NCBI GenBank assembly: GCA_041166745.1 | Contig: JBEEGH010000028.1 | Span: 1 to 64,000 of the forward strand | Reading direction: 5' to 3' | From: DASUCS01 sp041166745 | Lineage (GTDB): Bacteria > Actinomycetota > Acidimicrobiia > Acidimicrobiales > JACDCH01 | DNA: 64,000 nt | Shown: positions 52,085 through 59,220 of the stretch, piece by piece | How positions within the stretch are numbered: position 1 is the first letter of the stretch | How the letters are laid out: every line of letters begins with the position of its first letter | Translations under genes and position numbers: made by a program | Notes under the pieces: generated by a model | The model's input: the letters and a program-made list of their open reading frames with translations, nothing else | Told to the model about the DNA's origin: nothing | The model's database searches: none

Positions 52085-52939
52085 ATGACCGAACGGGCGG
52101 CGGCGGACCGCTACCTCGACCTGCTCTCGGCCTGTCTCACCCGCGAGCTGTTCCTCGACCAGGAGGTGCGCGACGTCGATCTGGATGCGTGGCCCGGCGG
52201 TCGCGACTCGGTGCTCCCGGTCCTGCGCTCGAACGGTTGGCGGATCGTGCGCCCGTGCGGCGACACCGCGGTGCGGGCCGAGGGCCGCGACTGGCCGCCG
52301 GCCGCAGAGACGATGGTCGGGGGCGCTCGCTTGGCGAACGTGCGTTGGTGCGCGGAGACCGCGCTCCGCGAGGGCGTCGCGGGCGACTTCGTGGAGTGCG
52401 GCGTGTGGCGCGGTGGCGTCGTCGCGCTGCTGCGCGGCGTGCTCGCGGCGCACGGCGTGACCGATCGAACGGTGTGGGGGGCCGACTCGTTCGAAGGTCT
52501 CCCGGTGCCGGACGTCGCCCGCTTCCCCGAGGACCAGGGCTACGACTGGTCACACGTCGACGCGTTGAAGGTGAGTCTCGAGGACGTAGAGGCGAACCTG
52601 GCGCGTTACGGCCTCCTCGACGCGCAGGTGCGGCTGCTCCCCGGTTGGTTCGAGGACACGCTGCCGTCCGCTCCGATCGAGCAACTGGCGGTGTTGCGCA
52701 TCGACGGCGACCTCTATCAATCGACGATGGACGCGTTGGTCGCTCTGGAACCCCGGGTCTCGCCTGGCGGCTTCGTGATCATCGACGACTACCACGGTTG
52801 GATCCCGTGCCGGCAGGCCGTCGACGACTACCGGTCGGCTCACGGCATCGCGGCGGAGATGACGACGGTCGACTGGACCGCGATCTGGTGGCGCAAGCCG
52901 GGAACTCGGAGCGCAACGTCGACCTATGGGTCCGGTTAG
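52085..52939 (+). CDS. TylF/MycF-type O-methyltransferase
   Basis: A 284-residue SAM-dependent methyltransferase of the TylF/MycF (macrocin-O-methyltransferase) family. Typical segments are GDFVECGVWRGG (SAM loop), ADSFEGLPVPD, RIDGDLYQSTMDAL and IIDDYHGWIPCRQAVDDY, including the Asp pair that holds Mg2+ and the sugar diol. It methylates a sugar or polyketide hydroxyl. It is some 11 kb from the glycan cluster, so a link is only possible. Confidence 0.9.
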   Translation: MTERAAADRYLDLLSACLTRELFLDQEVRDVDLDAWPGGRDSVLPVLRSNGWRIVRPCGDTAVRAEGRDWPPAAETMVGGARLANVRWCAETALREGVAGDFVECGVWRGGVVALLRGVLAAHGVTDRTVWGADSFEGLPVPDVARFPEDQGYDWSHVDALKVSLEDVEANLARYGLLDAQVRLLPGWFEDTLPSAPIEQLAVLRIDGDLYQSTMDALVALEPRVSPGGFVIIDDYHGWIPCRQAVDDYRSAHGIAAEMTTVDWTAIWWRKPGTRSATSTYGSG

Positions 52940-52955
52940 CGCTCTGAGATCGCAG

Positions 52956-53219
52956 CTACGTGCTCTCGCCGGGCGACGCGTTCCGGCCGGCGGCCCGGGC
53001 GAGCGTGGCGGCACCGATCGCGATCCACACCACGTTCAGCGCGGCGGACGGGAACGCGCGGTGGTACCAGGCATTCGTGGTGAGCAGGGCCGCGCCGACG
53101 ACGTTGACGACGGCGCTCTTCGTTCCGGATGCAGGCCAGATGTCGCGCGTCGAGAGGAGATAGGCGCCGATCACGAGCACCGCTCCGGACCAGCCGAGTA
53201 CCTCGACGATGACGTTCAC
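52956..53219 (-). CDS. CBU_0592-like small membrane protein
   Basis: An 87-residue protein with three hydrophobic helices (LGWSGAVLVIGAYLLST, VVNVVGAALLTTNAWYH, ALNVVWIAIGAATLARA). The pattern LGWxGAxLxxxAYLLxS ... NAWYHxAxPSxxLNxVWxxIG matches the CBU_0592 family of small membrane proteins of unknown function. GTG start, 70 bases from the divergent P450 gene; it ends 16 bases from the methyltransferase stop. Confidence 0.75.
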   Translation of the reverse strand: MNVIVEVLGWSGAVLVIGAYLLSTRDIWPASGTKSAVVNVVGAALLTTNAWYHRAFPSAALNVVWIAIGAATLARAAGRNASPGEST

Positions 53220-53289
53220 CGCGGCACGGTAGCGGGGCCGTCACCAGTGGCTCGGCGCTGTCTCCACGCTGACGTGGCAACGTAGGGCC

Positions 53290-54471
53290 GTGAGCGCGAT
53301 GCAAACGGATGCCCCTGAGCTGTACTGGGATCCGTTCGACGTGGAGATCGACGTCGATCCGCATCCGACGTGGAAGCGGATGCGGGACGAAGCGCCCGTC
53401 TACCGCAACGACAAGCTCGACTTCTACGCGTTGACCCGGTACCGCGACGTCGAGGCGGCCCACCGCGACCCGGCGACGTTCAGCTCGGCCAAGGGCACCG
53501 TGCTCGAGCTCATGGGCCACGATCTGAGCTCGACAGGGCAGATCATCTTCTTGGATCCTCCGGAGCACACGGAGCTGCGTCACTTGATCTCCCGGGCGTT
53601 CACGCCGAGGCACACGGCCGTGCTCGAGGACCGTATCCGGGGCTACTGCGCCGACATGCTGGACGCGCAATCGGGGAACAGCACGTTCGACTACTTGCAG
53701 GACTTCGGCGCGAAGTTGCCGTCGATGGTGATCTCGTCGTTGCTCGGCGTGCCCGACGAGGACCAGGAGACATTCCGTCACGTCCTCGACCGCATCTTCC
53801 ACATCGAGCCCGGCGTCGGAATGGTGAACGAGGTGTCGATGGCCGCGGGACGCGAGGTGCACGAGTACCTCGCCGGGCTGCTCGACGAGCGCAAGGCCTC
53901 GCCGCGGGACGACCTCCTCACGTCGCTCGCGCAGGCTGGTCTGTCCCGAACCGCGAGCACGAGCTTTGCCAACCTCCTGCTCGCCGCCGGCACCGAGACC
54001 GTCGCGAGGCTGCTCGGTTGGGCAGCGGTGGTGTTGGCCGCCTACCCCGAACAGCGCGCGCAGCTCGCCGCCGACAGCGCGTTGCTACCGAACGCCGTCG
54101 AGGAGCTTCTCCGGTACGAGGCGCCGTCGCCGGTGCAAGGACGGTGGACGACGCGCGATGTCGAGCTGCACGACACGACGATCCCCGTGAACTCGAAGGT
54201 GCTGCTCCTCACGGGCGCGGCGGGCCGCGATGAACGCGTCTATCCCGACGCCGACCGCTTCGACATCCACCGCGATCATCACCACCACGTGTCGTTCGGA
54301 TACGGCATTCATTTCTGCGTCGGTGCTGCGCTGGCTCGGCTCGAGGGTCGGATCGCTTTGGAGGAGACGCTGAAGCGCTATCCGACGTGGGAGGTCGACC
54401 ACGACCGAGCGGTGCGGCTGCACACCAGCACCGTTCGGGGCTACTCGCAGGTGCCGATCATCGTGCGCTAG
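53290..54471 (+). CDS. Cytochrome P450
   Basis: A 393-residue soluble bacterial P450. The heme-thiolate motif is SFGYGIHFCVGAALAR with Cys343, the I-helix has LLAAGTETVARLLG, and the K-helix ExxR is EELLR. It hydroxylates a small hydrophobic substrate using ferredoxin partners not encoded here. GTG start; an ATG three codons in is the alternative. Eight bases separate it from the carboxymuconolactone decarboxylase-like gene, so they share a transcript. Confidence 0.95.
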   Translation: MSAMQTDAPELYWDPFDVEIDVDPHPTWKRMRDEAPVYRNDKLDFYALTRYRDVEAAHRDPATFSSAKGTVLELMGHDLSSTGQIIFLDPPEHTELRHLISRAFTPRHTAVLEDRIRGYCADMLDAQSGNSTFDYLQDFGAKLPSMVISSLLGVPDEDQETFRHVLDRIFHIEPGVGMVNEVSMAAGREVHEYLAGLLDERKASPRDDLLTSLAQAGLSRTASTSFANLLLAAGTETVARLLGWAAVVLAAYPEQRAQLAADSALLPNAVEELLRYEAPSPVQGRWTTRDVELHDTTIPVNSKVLLLTGAAGRDERVYPDADRFDIHRDHHHHVSFGYGIHFCVGAALARLEGRIALEETLKRYPTWEVDHDRAVRLHTSTVRGYSQVPIIVR

Positions 54472-54479
54472 AACGCCGC

Positions 54480-55106
54480 ATGCCCCGACTGCGAGAAGTG
54501 CCGCGCTCCGAAGCCGCCCCTTCGGTGCAACTCATGTACGACTTCCTGTTCGGCGACCGCGATCCGGTGGCCGAGCCCGGCACGTCGAGCGGTACCCCGG
54601 GCGACTGGTGGACGGTGTTCGCGCTGGTGCCCGCGGTGTTCGATCACGCGGTCGGCGGTTTCGGGGTGTACCGAGGCTCGGAGTCCGTGCTCGATCCCAA
54701 GTTGCGCGAGCTCGGGCAGTGCCGCGCGGGATGGGCCCGCGGCAGCCAGTTCGTCTTCTCGCAGCATTGCAAGGCAATGCGCACCCACGGCTTCACCGAG
54801 GAGCAGGTGCAAGCGATCCCGTTCGGCGCCGGCGCCTCGTGCTGGTCGCCGATCGAAGCGGCGGTGCTCGCGTACACCGACTGCCTCGTGTACGACGGCG
54901 GGCGGGTGCCCGACAGCGTGTTCGCCGCGCTGAAAGCCGAGCTCACCGACGAGCAGATCCTCTACCTCACCTACATCACCGCGCTCTACGACATGCACGC
55001 CGTGATGAGCAAGGCGCTGCGTACCGAGTACGACAACCGCGAGGAGCCGATCGTCGAGATCGGCGACGGCCCGCTGAAGGTCGCCGACCACGAGCGCGAC
55101 GACTAG
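54480..55106 (+). CDS. Carboxymuconolactone decarboxylase/AhpD-like protein
   Basis: A 208-residue CMD/AhpD-fold protein. The core ELGQCRAGWARGSQFVFSQHCKAMRTHG keeps the SxxHxxxxxxxG pattern, with a cysteine beside the histidine in place of the first position of the AhpD CxxC. The second half (LTDEQILYLTYITALYDMHAVM) is typical. It may act on lactones or as a peroxidase-like partner of the P450. Its stop is one base from the palindrome region at 55108. Confidence 0.82.
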   Translation: MPRLREVPRSEAAPSVQLMYDFLFGDRDPVAEPGTSSGTPGDWWTVFALVPAVFDHAVGGFGVYRGSESVLDPKLRELGQCRAGWARGSQFVFSQHCKAMRTHGFTEEQVQAIPFGAGASCWSPIEAAVLAYTDCLVYDGGRVPDSVFAALKAELTDEQILYLTYITALYDMHAVMSKALRTEYDNREEPIVEIGDGPLKVADHERDD

Positions 55107-55107
55107 C

Positions 55108-55155
55108 AAATCCCACTCAGGCATCTACAGATCTGTAGATGCCTGAGTGGGATAT
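55108..55155. terminator. 44-bp perfect palindrome between convergent genes
   Basis: Positions 55110-55153 form a spacer-less perfect palindrome centred on AGATCT (22-bp arms beginning ATCCCACTCAGG); one more pair follows after a mismatch. The left end, AAATCCC, matches the arm end of 48-bp copy 5 but the rest differs. It separates the CMD-like gene from the nucleotidyltransferase gene, whose stops lie just outside it. Probably a bidirectional terminator. Confidence 0.85.
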
Positions 55156-55163
55156 CGAGTGGG

Positions 55164-55703
55164 TCATTCGGTGGCCAGCTCTCGCATCTTGGCGATGCGC
55201 TCGTCGTCGGGGCCGATGTACGTCGCGAGGGTGGCGATCACGGCATCGGGGTCGACGCTGCCGGCGGCGAGCATGTCTTCGAGGTCGGCCCAATCGCGAC
55301 GCCGGTCGAAAAAGGCCTTGAACACCGCGAGGTCGAAGCACGACAAGAACGGCAGCATCTCGCCCGCGAACGGCTCGAACGCGACGCGCTGCGTGACCGA
55401 CTCGTGGAAGTCGGTGGTGTTGAGGAACACATCTACGGGCGTGGTGTCCCAGTACAAACGCGTCTGCCCGTCGCGCTCGAGCTGACGGGTGTCGGTCGCA
55501 GTCCACACCACCTCGCGCGGAAGCGCGGCACGAACCTTGCCGACCCTCGCCGGGCGCACGAACACGTTGAGATCGATGTCGGCCGTTCCTCTCGGCTGAC
55601 GGGTGCACCAAGCGAGCGCGAGCGCGCCGCCGAACGCGTGCGGCAGGGCGGCCTCGTCGAGCGCGCGATGCAGCGCCACGACCTTCTCGGCCAGTGTGGT
55701 CAC
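55164..55703 (-). CDS. Nucleotidyltransferase-fold protein, likely toxin of a toxin-antitoxin pair
   Basis: A 179-residue protein with the nucleotidyltransferase signature FGGALALAWCTRQ (Gly25-Gly26), TADIDLNVFV (Asp42, Asp44) and a third acid in PVDVF (Asp91). This matches AbiEii/MenT-like minimal nucleotidyltransferases. GTG start overlapping the stop of the upstream XRE regulator (GTGA). The gene order regulator then transferase, with a palindromic operator, is that of a toxin-antitoxin module. Toxicity is inferred, not shown. Confidence 0.75.
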   Translation of the reverse strand: MTTLAEKVVALHRALDEAALPHAFGGALALAWCTRQPRGTADIDLNVFVRPARVGKVRAALPREVVWTATDTRQLERDGQTRLYWDTTPVDVFLNTTDFHESVTQRVAFEPFAGEMLPFLSCFDLAVFKAFFDRRRDWADLEDMLAAGSVDPDAVIATLATYIGPDDERIAKMRELATE

Positions 55704-56011
55704 GACCGCGCGAACCGCCGGCGGGCGAGCGGTCGGTGATCGGCCGGAAACTCACCGGCGAGGTCGAGGACCTCGAGGAGCTCGCGACCGCGCTGCGGGC
55801 GGTCCTCGAAGGGGACGATCGGTCGCAGCTGCGACTCGATCTCGAAGCCGCAGGCTCGAACGAGGCGGCGGAGCGTGGCGCTGTTCGGCGACTTCGCGCC
55901 GGACTCGTAGGCGGCAATGGCGGAGTGCGAGGTGCCGGCGCGTCGGGCCAGCTGGCGGATCGTGAGCCCGCTTCGGCGCCGCGCGTCTCGGAGCAGGGTG
56001 GCCGGTGTCAT
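55700..56011 (-). CDS. XRE-family HTH regulator (probable antitoxin)
   Basis: A 103-residue protein with an N-terminal helix-turn-helix (LTIRQLARRAGTSHSAIAAYESGAKSP, about residues 15-41) of the XRE class and a C-terminal helical region. It is coupled to the nucleotidyltransferase gene, and an inverted repeat sits eight bases upstream of its ATG, so it probably represses its own operon. It is a plausible antitoxin to the downstream protein. Confidence 0.85.
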   Translation of the reverse strand: MTPATLLRDARRRSGLTIRQLARRAGTSHSAIAAYESGAKSPNSATLRRLVRACGFEIESQLRPIVPFEDRPQRGRELLEVLDLAGEFPADHRPLARRRFARS

Positions 56012-56018
56012 CGGGGTA

Positions 56019-56038
56019 TGGTATCAAAACAGATACCA
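56019..56038. promoter_or_regulatory. Operator-like inverted repeat TGGTATC-N6-GATACCA
   Basis: A perfect 7-bp inverted repeat with a six-base spacer (AAAACA on plus) lies just before the XRE gene start. It overlaps where the leftward promoter must be. This is the standard layout for autoregulation by a small XRE protein. Confidence 0.7.
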
Positions 56039-56094
56039 GCTCGGATCCTCCCGCCCGGGAAATGCCTGCCCCCTCGCGTCCATGATCGGCCACG

Positions 56095-56676
56095 ATGGCA
56101 TGCGTGGCGCACCGCACGACGGACGAGTTCGAAGCCGCTCTCGACACCCTGTGGGGGTCGCCGCCGGACAACGGCACGGTGGAGCTCATCGTCTGCCGGC
56201 CGGCCGTCGGCGAGCGTGAGCTGCTCGATGAAGCCGAGCTGACCGCCGAGGCGGGCGTCGTCGGGGACACGTGGCGAGACCGTGGTAGCCGGCAGACGCC
56301 CGACGGGTCGGCCGAAACGAATCGTCAGCTCACGATCATGAACGCACGCGCGATCGCGCTGTTCGCCGGCGAGGATCGATCGCGCTGGGCCGAGGCCGGC
56401 GACCAGCTGTTCGTCGACATCAACCTGTCGGACGACAACCTGCCGACAGGCACGCGCGTGCAGCTCGGCACGGCGGTGATCGAGGTCACGGCCGAACCGC
56501 ACAACGGGTGCGCCAAGTTCGCGGCGCGCTTCGGGCAGGACGCGGCGCGGTTCGTGAACTCGCCGGAAGGAAAAGAGCTCCATCTGCGCGGCATCAACGC
56601 GCGGGTGGTGCAAGCGGGAACGGTGCGGCGGGGTGACGTGGCCGTGAAGCTCGCGGTGGTCACGTCTTCGCGCTGA
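56095..56676 (+). CDS. MOSC-domain protein
   Basis: A 193-residue MOSC (molybdenum cofactor sulfurase C-terminal) domain protein. The conserved cysteine is in EPHNGCAKFAARFG; upstream QLTIMNARAIALFAG and DQLFVDINLSDDNLPTGTRVQLG match the beta-barrel core. Stand-alone MOSC proteins bind molybdenum cofactor or handle N-hydroxylated compounds. The 3' end overlaps the convergent HTH gene by 17 bases. Confidence 0.85.
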   Translation: MACVAHRTTDEFEAALDTLWGSPPDNGTVELIVCRPAVGERELLDEAELTAEAGVVGDTWRDRGSRQTPDGSAETNRQLTIMNARAIALFAGEDRSRWAEAGDQLFVDINLSDDNLPTGTRVQLGTAVIEVTAEPHNGCAKFAARFGQDAARFVNSPEGKELHLRGINARVVQAGTVRRGDVAVKLAVVTSSR

Positions 56677-56905
56677 AGCGTTGATGCGCGGCCTGCGTCG
56701 TCACGCCGAGTGCTTCACCGATGGACGCCCACGACGCGCCTTCGCCGCGCGCGGTGACGACGAGTTCCGATTGCAGGACGTCGACACCGCGGCGTACCGC
56801 GGCGGTCGCCCGCAATCCCGCTTCGAGGGTGAGAGGTCCGTCCACGAGCCGGCGCATGAGGGCCAGCAATTCGCGGCGCAGCTTGGCCGCGTCCATCTCG
56901 CTCAT
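56660..56905 (-). CDS. Small HTH protein
   Basis: An 81-residue protein. The C-terminal half, GASWASIGEALGVTTQAAHQRFS, has a clear helix-turn-helix pattern; the N-terminal part is helical. This short form is common in actinobacteria as an uncharacterised DNA-binding protein. The ATG at 56905 (MSEMDAAKLRRE) follows a GGATG purine stretch. It lies 22 bases after the dioxygenase gene. Confidence 0.65.
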   Translation of the reverse strand: MSEMDAAKLRRELLALMRRLVDGPLTLEAGLRATAAVRRGVDVLQSELVVTARGEGASWASIGEALGVTTQAAHQRFSAKT

Positions 56906-56927
56906 CGCGCCATCCTTGTTCGTTCGG

Positions 56928-57788
56928 TCAGGCGTTGGTGTCCTCGGGCGGTACGACATCCGGATCCGGCAGCGTCGCCGCGGGAGAGACATCGTCTTCC
57001 GCCGGCGGGCGCTGCGAATCGAGCGTGTACGACGTCATCGACAGGCTGCCCATCGCACAGCCCTCGATCATGACGTCGGCTCCTTCGCCCGCAGCCGCGG
57101 CCAGCCCGGCGATGTAGAGCAGCGGGATGAAGTGATCGGGTGTCGGGACGGCCAGATCGAAGTCGCGGTGCTCTTGCAACGCCAGCACGTCGTGGGGCGA
57201 TCCGGTCATCGTTTCGAGCGCCGACTCGTCGAACCGTTGCGCCCAGTCGAAGCCGCCTTCAGGCCGACTCCAGTCGACGCGCCCGAGGTTGTGCACGACG
57301 TTGCCGCTGCCGACGATCAGCACGCCGTCGTCGCGCAATGGCGCGAGCCGCTCACCGAGATCGAGGTGGTACTCGAACGGCTTCATCGCGTTGATGGCCA
57401 GTTGCACCACCGGAACATCGGCATCGGGAAACAGGTGCGTCAGCACGGACCACGTGCCGTGGTCGATCCCCCAACTGTCGAGGTCGAGGCCGACCCACAC
57501 CGGATCGACGACGTCGGCGATCTGTTCGGCAACGTCGGGCGCGCCCGCCGCCGGGTACTCCACGGCGAAGAGTTCGTCGGGGAAGCCGTAGAAATCGTGG
57601 ATCGTGCGGGGTGTCTTCATCGCCGTGACCGCGGTGGCATTGATGTACCAATGCGCCGAGATCGCGAGGATGGCGCGAGGCGCCGGTACGGACTCGCCGA
57701 ATGCTCTCCACGCCGCGGTGTAGCGGTTGTGCTCGAGGGCGTTCATCGGGCTGCCGTGGCCGATGAACGCCGCAGGCATCGTGGTCAC
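56928..57788 (-). CDS. DODA-type extradiol ring-cleavage dioxygenase (LigB/YgiD-like)
   Basis: A 286-residue class III extradiol dioxygenase of the 4,5-DOPA dioxygenase family. Metal-binding histidines are visible in FIGHGSPMNALEH, ISAHWYI and GSGNVVHNLG; DHFIPLLY is the family C-terminal motif. The GTG at 57788 is preferred because GGAGGAGG lies five bases upstream; ATG 57779 is the alternative. A C-terminal acidic tail of about 30 residues is extra. It cleaves a catechol ring. Confidence 0.9.
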   Translation of the reverse strand: MTTMPAAFIGHGSPMNALEHNRYTAAWRAFGESVPAPRAILAISAHWYINATAVTAMKTPRTIHDFYGFPDELFAVEYPAAGAPDVAEQIADVVDPVWVGLDLDSWGIDHGTWSVLTHLFPDADVPVVQLAINAMKPFEYHLDLGERLAPLRDDGVLIVGSGNVVHNLGRVDWSRPEGGFDWAQRFDESALETMTGSPHDVLALQEHRDFDLAVPTPDHFIPLLYIAGLAAAAGEGADVMIEGCAMGSLSMTSYTLDSQRPPAEDDVSPAATLPDPDVVPPEDTNA

Positions 57789-57803
57789 ACGGGCCTCCTC
57801 CCC

Positions 57804-57851
57804 AAATCCCGTGCATAGCAACACACTTTTGTGTGGCTATGCACGGGATTT
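57804..57851. repeat. 48-bp palindromic repeat, copy 5
   Basis: A 22-bp stem with loop CTTT and one mismatch at arm position 17 (A on the left; the right arm has C). Arm position 7 is C in both arms, a compensated change from the A of copies 1-3. On the minus strand the right arm encodes Lys-Ser-Arg-Ala-TAG, the end of the ferritin-like gene (stop 57837-57839). It separates that gene from the DODA gene downstream. Confidence 0.93.
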
Positions 57852-58490
57852 CGAGGTGGGCATCGGGAGCCACAGGTGGATACCGATGGCGCGCAGCCGT
57901 CGGGCTTGACCGCCGATGATGACGCGCAGCAGGTCGGGCGTGCGTCCGAGACGCACGAACGCGGCCAACGGCGCGGCACCTTCGCGGCCGGACCACAGCA
58001 TGTGTGCATGCATGACGCGCGCCGCTCGTGCCGCGCGAGCGCGGCCGCTCGGTGTCGTCTCGAGGAGATCGCGCAACACCCTCGTTGCCGCGGCCTCGTG
58101 CTCGACCTCGTCTGCGATCACCGTGTCGACGAAGGCAACGGTCTCGGGATCCGCGACCTTCTGCAGCCATTGCAGGAGGTCGTCGGCGATGCCCTCTCCG
58201 AGGTAACCGAACACGGCTTCTTCGATCGGATCGTCGGTCACGCGTGCGTGGTAGCGGTCGAGCGGCCGGCGATAGGGCGCCATCGCCCGTTCGGGATCGG
58301 CGCCGAGTGCTTCCAGCCGCTTCACGAAGCCCTTGTGATGTCGCAACTCCTCCGCCGCGACCTGTCGGTGCCAACGGCGTTCGTCCTCGGTCGTGGCCAC
58401 CTCGGCCTCAGCTTTGGCTCCGTCGTACGCCTTGAGCTCGCCGTACGCGATCGCGCCGAGCACCTGGATCAACGCCGTGTTCTGCCCCAT
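57837..58490 (-). CDS. Ferritin-like diiron protein
   Basis: A 217-residue four-helix ferritin-like protein. Two ExxH motifs, EELRHHKGF (about residues 47-55) and DEVEHEAAA (about 126-134), with single glutamates before each, make a diiron site. It resembles the MiaE-like/ferritin-like fold proteins of actinobacteria. The ATG has GGGAG seven bases upstream. The C-terminus KSRA and stop are encoded by palindrome copy 5. It is 30 bases downstream of the tetR gene and may be co-transcribed. Confidence 0.82.
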   Translation of the reverse strand: MGQNTALIQVLGAIAYGELKAYDGAKAEAEVATTEDERRWHRQVAAEELRHHKGFVKRLEALGADPERAMAPYRRPLDRYHARVTDDPIEEAVFGYLGEGIADDLLQWLQKVADPETVAFVDTVIADEVEHEAAATRVLRDLLETTPSGRARAARAARVMHAHMLWSGREGAAPLAAFVRLGRTPDLLRVIIGGQARRLRAIGIHLWLPMPTSKSRA

Positions 58491-58520
58491 GTGTTGCTCC
58501 CGTTCAATGGCGTGACGAGA

Positions 58521-59174
58521 TTACTTCGCGCTCTTTTTCCTCTGCTTCTTGGTCGGGCTGTCCTCGATCGCGGTCACGAGCAGTGCGAGGAACGGTTCGT
58601 ACAGGTCGTCTTGGCCGCGGTCGAGGAAGGCCGCCAGCTGAAGGCCATCCGAGCAGGCCAACGAGAGACGCGCCAGCGTCAGCGAGCTCATGTGGAGGGT
58701 CTCTCCGAGGCGCACGGATTGCTCGTCGATGAAGTCGGCGATCATCTGCGCGAGGTCGAGGCGTTGCTTGGCCACCCGTTCCTGCGTCTCCGGATGACGG
58801 AGCACGAACAAGTTGAACTCGAGGCCGAGCGCGAAGTCGTGCGGATCGGAGTACTGCATCTCGTGCCACTGCTTGGCGAGCGACGCCAAGTCGAGATCCT
58901 CGACCGGCGTCTCGGGATCGATCGACTCGACGAACGCGGCGAGAAAGCTCTCGTTGAACCGCTTGTTCACCGCGAGGAAGAGCTCCTCCTTGGTGCCGAA
59001 GTGCTTGTAGATCGCGCCGCGCGTGTAGCCCGCGGCTTCGGCGATCTCCTCGAGGGACGCGCCCTCGAACCCACGCCGCGCGAACACGTCCTTGGCCGCG
59101 TCGAGCAACAGGTTGCGCGTGTGCTCCCGCCGTCGCTCCTGCGTCCATCGCTCGGCCACCGTGACATCTTGCAC
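58521..59174 (-). CDS. TetR-family transcriptional repressor
   Basis: A 217-residue TetR protein. The N-terminal helix-turn-helix is FEGASLEEIAEAAGYTRGAIYKHFGTKEELF (about residues 36-66), split around the conserved GAIYKHF recognition helix; the rest is a helical ligand domain ending in a Lys-rich tail. GTG start. It is divergent from an ABC exporter across 46 bases that contain an inverted repeat over a good promoter, so it likely represses the exporter and itself. Confidence 0.92.
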   Translation of the reverse strand: MQDVTVAERWTQERRREHTRNLLLDAAKDVFARRGFEGASLEEIAEAAGYTRGAIYKHFGTKEELFLAVNKRFNESFLAAFVESIDPETPVEDLDLASLAKQWHEMQYSDPHDFALGLEFNLFVLRHPETQERVAKQRLDLAQMIADFIDEQSVRLGETLHMSSLTLARLSLACSDGLQLAAFLDRGQDDLYEPFLALLVTAIEDSPTKKQRKKSAK

Positions 59175-59186
59175 TTCGAAGCACCC

Positions 59187-59214
59187 TTGACATTTAGATA
59201 CAGACTCGTATCTT
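59187..59214 (+). promoter_or_regulatory. Promoter TTGACA-N16-TATCTT overlapped by TetR operator
   Basis: TTGACA (59187-59192) and TATCTT (59209-59214) are spaced by 16 bases. The -10 ends six bases before the exporter ATG, so the transcript should be leaderless. An inverted repeat, AGATAC-N6-GTATCT (59196-59213), fills the promoter. A third half-site, GTATCT, recurs at 59226-59231 inside the coding start. This is a strong candidate site for the adjacent TetR protein. Confidence 0.75.
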
Positions 59215-59220
59215 AGTCAC

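Noticed and set aside
1399..57851. The 48-bp palindromes as integron attC sites
   Set aside because: They lack the GTTRRRY/RYYYAAC core pair and the asymmetric bulged structure of attC, and no integrase is present.
1399..57851. The palindromes as IS or MITE insertions
   Set aside because: No consistent target-site duplication flanks the copies and there is no transposase; copy 1 has GGCG on both sides, but the other copies have no such repeat.
1399..57851. A dispersed CRISPR array
   Set aside because: Copies are kilobases apart, palindromic, without spacers and without cas genes.
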